Positions 5,390-7,253 of a DNA stretch of 7,253 bases are shown here, one piece after another. This stretch comes from an uncultured Bacilli bacterium (GTDB lineage: Bacteria; Bacillota_I; Bacilli_A; RF39; UBA660): assembly GCA_910576925.1 (NCBI GenBank), contig CAJTKB010000046.1, positions 1-7,253 on the forward strand. Reading direction: 5' to 3'. The translations under genes and the position numbers were made by a program. The notes under the pieces are model-generated. The model had not been told where the DNA came from and did not search any database. It was given only the letters and a program-made list of their open reading frames with translations. Within the stretch, counting starts at the first letter, position 1. The number at the start of each line of letters is the position of its first letter.

Positions 5390-7117
5390 CTATTTTTTTG
5401 TTTGTTTACAGATTTTTTTTAAATTGTTTTCACTAATAATCTCATAGTCAGTTCTAAAGTTAAACTTTTTATGCAAATCATCTGTTAAATCTGTTCTAGT
5501 ATAATATGGAATATAGTCTCCATCTTTTAAGGTTAAATTCATACTTTTTAATGTATCAATAATATCTCCAACTGTATATTTTTCTTCAAGTTTCTTTTCT
5601 AAATATCTATATGTTGTAAGAGATAGAAAACAAATTAAGAAATGAGCTTTTATTGCATCTTCATTTGTATGAAATACAGGTCTAGCATTAAATTCTGTTT
5701 TCATTATTCTGAATGATTCTTCTATTTCCCATCTTCTATGATTTACTTTTATGATTTCCTCTACATCATCTTCTAAATTAGTACAAACTGCATATAATCC
5801 ATCATATTTTGATTCTTCATCTATAATGCTTTGATTGATTGAATAATAAACTTCGTTAGCCACTTCTCCAGTATCTGTCGTATTTAATACTTCTATAAAT
5901 CTTTTTGGATCGTTTTGTTTCGCTTTTCCTAATTTGGTTGGATTCTTTTCGATTAGTTTTTTCGCTCTTTCTATTTGATTATTTCTTATGTTCTTTTGAT
6001 ATTCTTGATACTTAACTGAATAGGTAATAATTAATCTTTGTTCAAGCCCATCTTCTTTAATCCATCTTTCTTTATAAAATGTTTTATCTTTATATGCTTT
6101 AATTAGATTTTCATTAGTTCTTAATTTTTCTATGTTATAAGTCTTATCACTTACTGGTAAGTGCCATCCTTTACTTAAATCAAGTGCTTCTTCTTTTAAA
6201 AATTCTTTTAGTTTCTTAATAGATTGTGTAGTAATAAATTTTCTTGTATTAGTATTATTGAATTTTCTATTTGCTTTACTTGCAAGTCCTGCATCTGTAC
6301 ATACTATAATATCTGCTAGTTCAAAATCTTCTATAATTTTTTCTTCTAATGGTTTTAAAGTTACTTGTTCATTCGTATTACCAGGTGTTATTTCACAAGA
6401 TAAAGGAATACCATCACCATCCATAAACAAACCCATTTGAACTATAGGATTAGGTCTGTTTTCTTTGCTTTTACCATATTTTCTAAAATCATCTTCACAT
6501 TCAATTTCAAAGAAAAAGTTAGTACAATCGTAATAAAGAATATGATTATTTCTAGATAAATACTTTTTACTATTTTTATAAAGTTCTGATTGAATGAAGT
6601 CATTTTCTTTATAAAGAATAGATAAAGATCTTTCTATGTGTTGATAATCAAAATTAGGTTGTTCAAAAAACTTTTTAGATAATTCTAAAGTTTTTAATTT
6701 TGATGCAGGAAATAAAATTCTAGCATATATTAGTTTTGATAATATATCATTTAAATCAAATTTAAATTGATATCTATCGGATATGTCTTTACAAATATTA
6801 TTTAATCCAAGTTTATAATAAATATCTTGTAAGAATAGATAACCAACATTGAAATTGTTATTTTCATTTTTATTTAATAATTTATTTTGGGAATAGGCTT
6901 TCATTATAGTTCTAGTGCCTTGTTTTTCTTCTTGTGTTAATTTTTCAGCATATTCTTTAGCCCATAGATAAGGATCTTTGTTGCCAGCTTTAGTTTTAAC
7001 TTCTTCAAGAGTACCAAGTTTTTCAACAATTTTAGTTGAATGCTTTTTATCAATATAAGTAGATTTAATAACATAAAAGTTTTCAGAATTCTTTGTTTTA
7101 GTTATTTTAATTCTCAT
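5390..7117 (-). CDS. IS1634 family transposase (DDE, IS4-like)
   Basis: Intact 575-residue transposase of the usual IS1634-family length. It catalyses cut-and-paste-type movement of its own element. The N-terminal part (1-190) is the DNA-binding/oligomerisation region. The RNase H-like core shows D197 in YYDCTN (195-200), D275 in VCTDAGLAS (272-280), and the closing Glu in RRWEIEESFRIMK (461-473). There R462, E466 and K473 have the spacing of the IS4-type Y-R-E-K signature, with Asn459 where the Tyr would be. A long mostly helical and beta insertion lies between D275 and E466, as is usual for the group. The ATG at 7117 has an AAAAGG site (complement of 7129-7134) eleven bases upstream and a good promoter behind it. 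No frameshift or internal stop is present, so the element looks potentially active. Confidence 0.94.
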   Translation of the reverse strand: MRIKITKTKNSENFYVIKSTYIDKKHSTKIVEKLGTLEEVKTKAGNKDPYLWAKEYAEKLTQEEKQGTRTIMKAYSQNKLLNKNENNNFNVGYLFLQDIYYKLGLNNICKDISDRYQFKFDLNDILSKLIYARILFPASKLKTLELSKKFFEQPNFDYQHIERSLSILYKENDFIQSELYKNSKKYLSRNNHILYYDCTNFFFEIECEDDFRKYGKSKENRPNPIVQMGLFMDGDGIPLSCEITPGNTNEQVTLKPLEEKIIEDFELADIIVCTDAGLASKANRKFNNTNTRKFITTQSIKKLKEFLKEEALDLSKGWHLPVSDKTYNIEKLRTNENLIKAYKDKTFYKERWIKEDGLEQRLIITYSVKYQEYQKNIRNNQIERAKKLIEKNPTKLGKAKQNDPKRFIEVLNTTDTGEVANEVYYSINQSIIDEESKYDGLYAVCTNLEDDVEEIIKVNHRRWEIEESFRIMKTEFNARPVFHTNEDAIKAHFLICFLSLTTYRYLEKKLEEKYTVGDIIDTLKSMNLTLKDGDYIPYYTRTDLTDDLHKKFNFRTDYEIISENNLKKICKQTKK

Positions 7118-7140
7118 AAAATCACATACCTTTTAGATAT

Positions 7141-7169
7141 ATTATATCAAGTACTCATAAAGTACTCAA
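7141..7169 (-). promoter_or_regulatory. Transposase promoter (minus strand)
   Basis: Read on the minus strand, the -35 is TTGAGT (complement of 7164-7169), followed by a 17-bp spacer and -10 TATAAT (complement of 7141-7146) with extending TGA. The -35 is part of the right subterminal box, so transposase binding there could repress its own gene. Confidence 0.8.
7149..7169 (-). repeat. Right subterminal boxes of the insertion sequence (direct repeat)
   Basis: On the minus strand TGAGTACTT occurs twice, 11 bp apart (complements of 7160-7168 and 7149-7157). The outer copy extends to TTGAGTACTTT (complement of 7159-7169), matching the left subterminal box at 5377-5387. The pair lies between the -35 and -10 of the transposase promoter. 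Confidence 0.65.
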
Positions 7170-7219
7170 TATTAAAAATGAAAATTTGACAAAAAAATAA
7201 CCATTTTATAATGGCTTGA

Positions 7220-7250
7220 GAGATTTTAATATTTTAAAAGTGTTTAAGTT
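7220..7250 (-). repeat. Right terminal inverted repeat of the insertion sequence (two boxes)
   Basis: The complement of 7236-7250 is AACTTAAACACTTTT and that of 7220-7227 is AAAATCTC, with an 8-nt spacer, mirroring the left end. Just inside is a small hairpin CCATT/AATGG (7201-7214) without a left-end counterpart. Confidence 0.9.
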
Positions 7251-7253
7251 CCG

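Larger units (their letters stand above)
5297..7250 (-). mobile_element. IS1634-like insertion sequence, apparently complete (1954 bp)
   Basis: The element is bounded by the perfect 15-bp inverted repeat AACTTAAACACTTTT (5297-5311, and its complement at 7236-7250). It contains one intact transposase gene on the minus strand with its own promoter, and has additional inverted boxes near both ends. Size and content fit the IS1634 family. It sits about 50 bases beyond the MerR-YbjQ terminator and interrupts no recognisable gene on the left. Only three bases of right flank are visible, so a target-site duplication cannot be judged. Confidence 0.9.

Noticed and set aside
6258..6440. 60-codon plus-strand open frame inside the transposase gene
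   Set aside because: It is entirely antisense to the catalytic core of an intact transposase and has no ribosome binding site.
5295..7252. CC on both sides of the insertion sequence as a target-site duplication
   Set aside because: A two-base match is not informative and only three bases of right flank are visible.
1..7253. tRNA, rRNA, CRISPR array or replication origin
   Set aside because: No cloverleaf-like, ribosomal, regularly spaced repeat or iteron pattern was found. The only tandem repeat is the two-copy 14-mer in the terminator loop.

Overview
The window is very AT-rich DNA using the standard bacterial code (TGG for Trp, TGA used as a stop). Most genes have GGAGG-type ribosome binding sites and there are consensus TATAAT promoters. 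This fits a low-GC Bacillota, most likely a host-associated clostridium-like or related lineage. Nothing here fixes the genus. It reads as an accessory region: a resistance-type gene, a gene remnant, a secreted-protein gene, a small stress-type operon and an insertion sequence.

Layout. Bases 1-36 hold a hairpin that may be a terminator or the edge of another mobile element. Bases 251-1883 form an antibiotic-resistance-like unit: a seven-codon leader peptide with a strong ribosome binding site, a short segment that can fold in two mutually exclusive ways around the next ribosome binding site, an ABC-F ribosomal-protection-type ATPase, and a strong terminator. Right after it lies the C-terminal half of a dihydrofolate-reductase-like (RibD C-terminal domain) protein whose 5' half is missing. 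About 250 bases without a convincing gene follow.

A near-consensus promoter (2447-2475) with a perfect palindrome in its spacer then drives a 556-residue unrecognised protein. It has a signal-peptide-like N terminus and an HExxH motif with a downstream Glu-rich helix, so it is a candidate extracellular zinc metallopeptidase. Eighteen bases after its stop codon begins a second promoter, with the 19-bp spacer and central dyad typical of MerR-regulated promoters. It drives a two-gene operon with a 20-nt overlap: a MerR-type activator carrying two C-terminal transmembrane helices, and a YbjQ-family (heavy-metal-binding-domain) protein. A rho-independent terminator closes the operon.

The right end of the window is an apparently complete IS1634-like insertion sequence (5297-7250, transposase on the minus strand). 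Its ends are well defined: a 15-bp perfect terminal inverted repeat, a second 8-bp inverted box after an 8-nt spacer, and an 11-bp inverted box 80/81 nt inside each end that overlaps the transposase promoter on one side.

The most interesting items are the leader-controlled ABC-F gene, the membrane-anchored MerR/YbjQ operon with its own visible operator, and the unassigned secreted HExxH protein. All functions are inferred from sequence reading alone.
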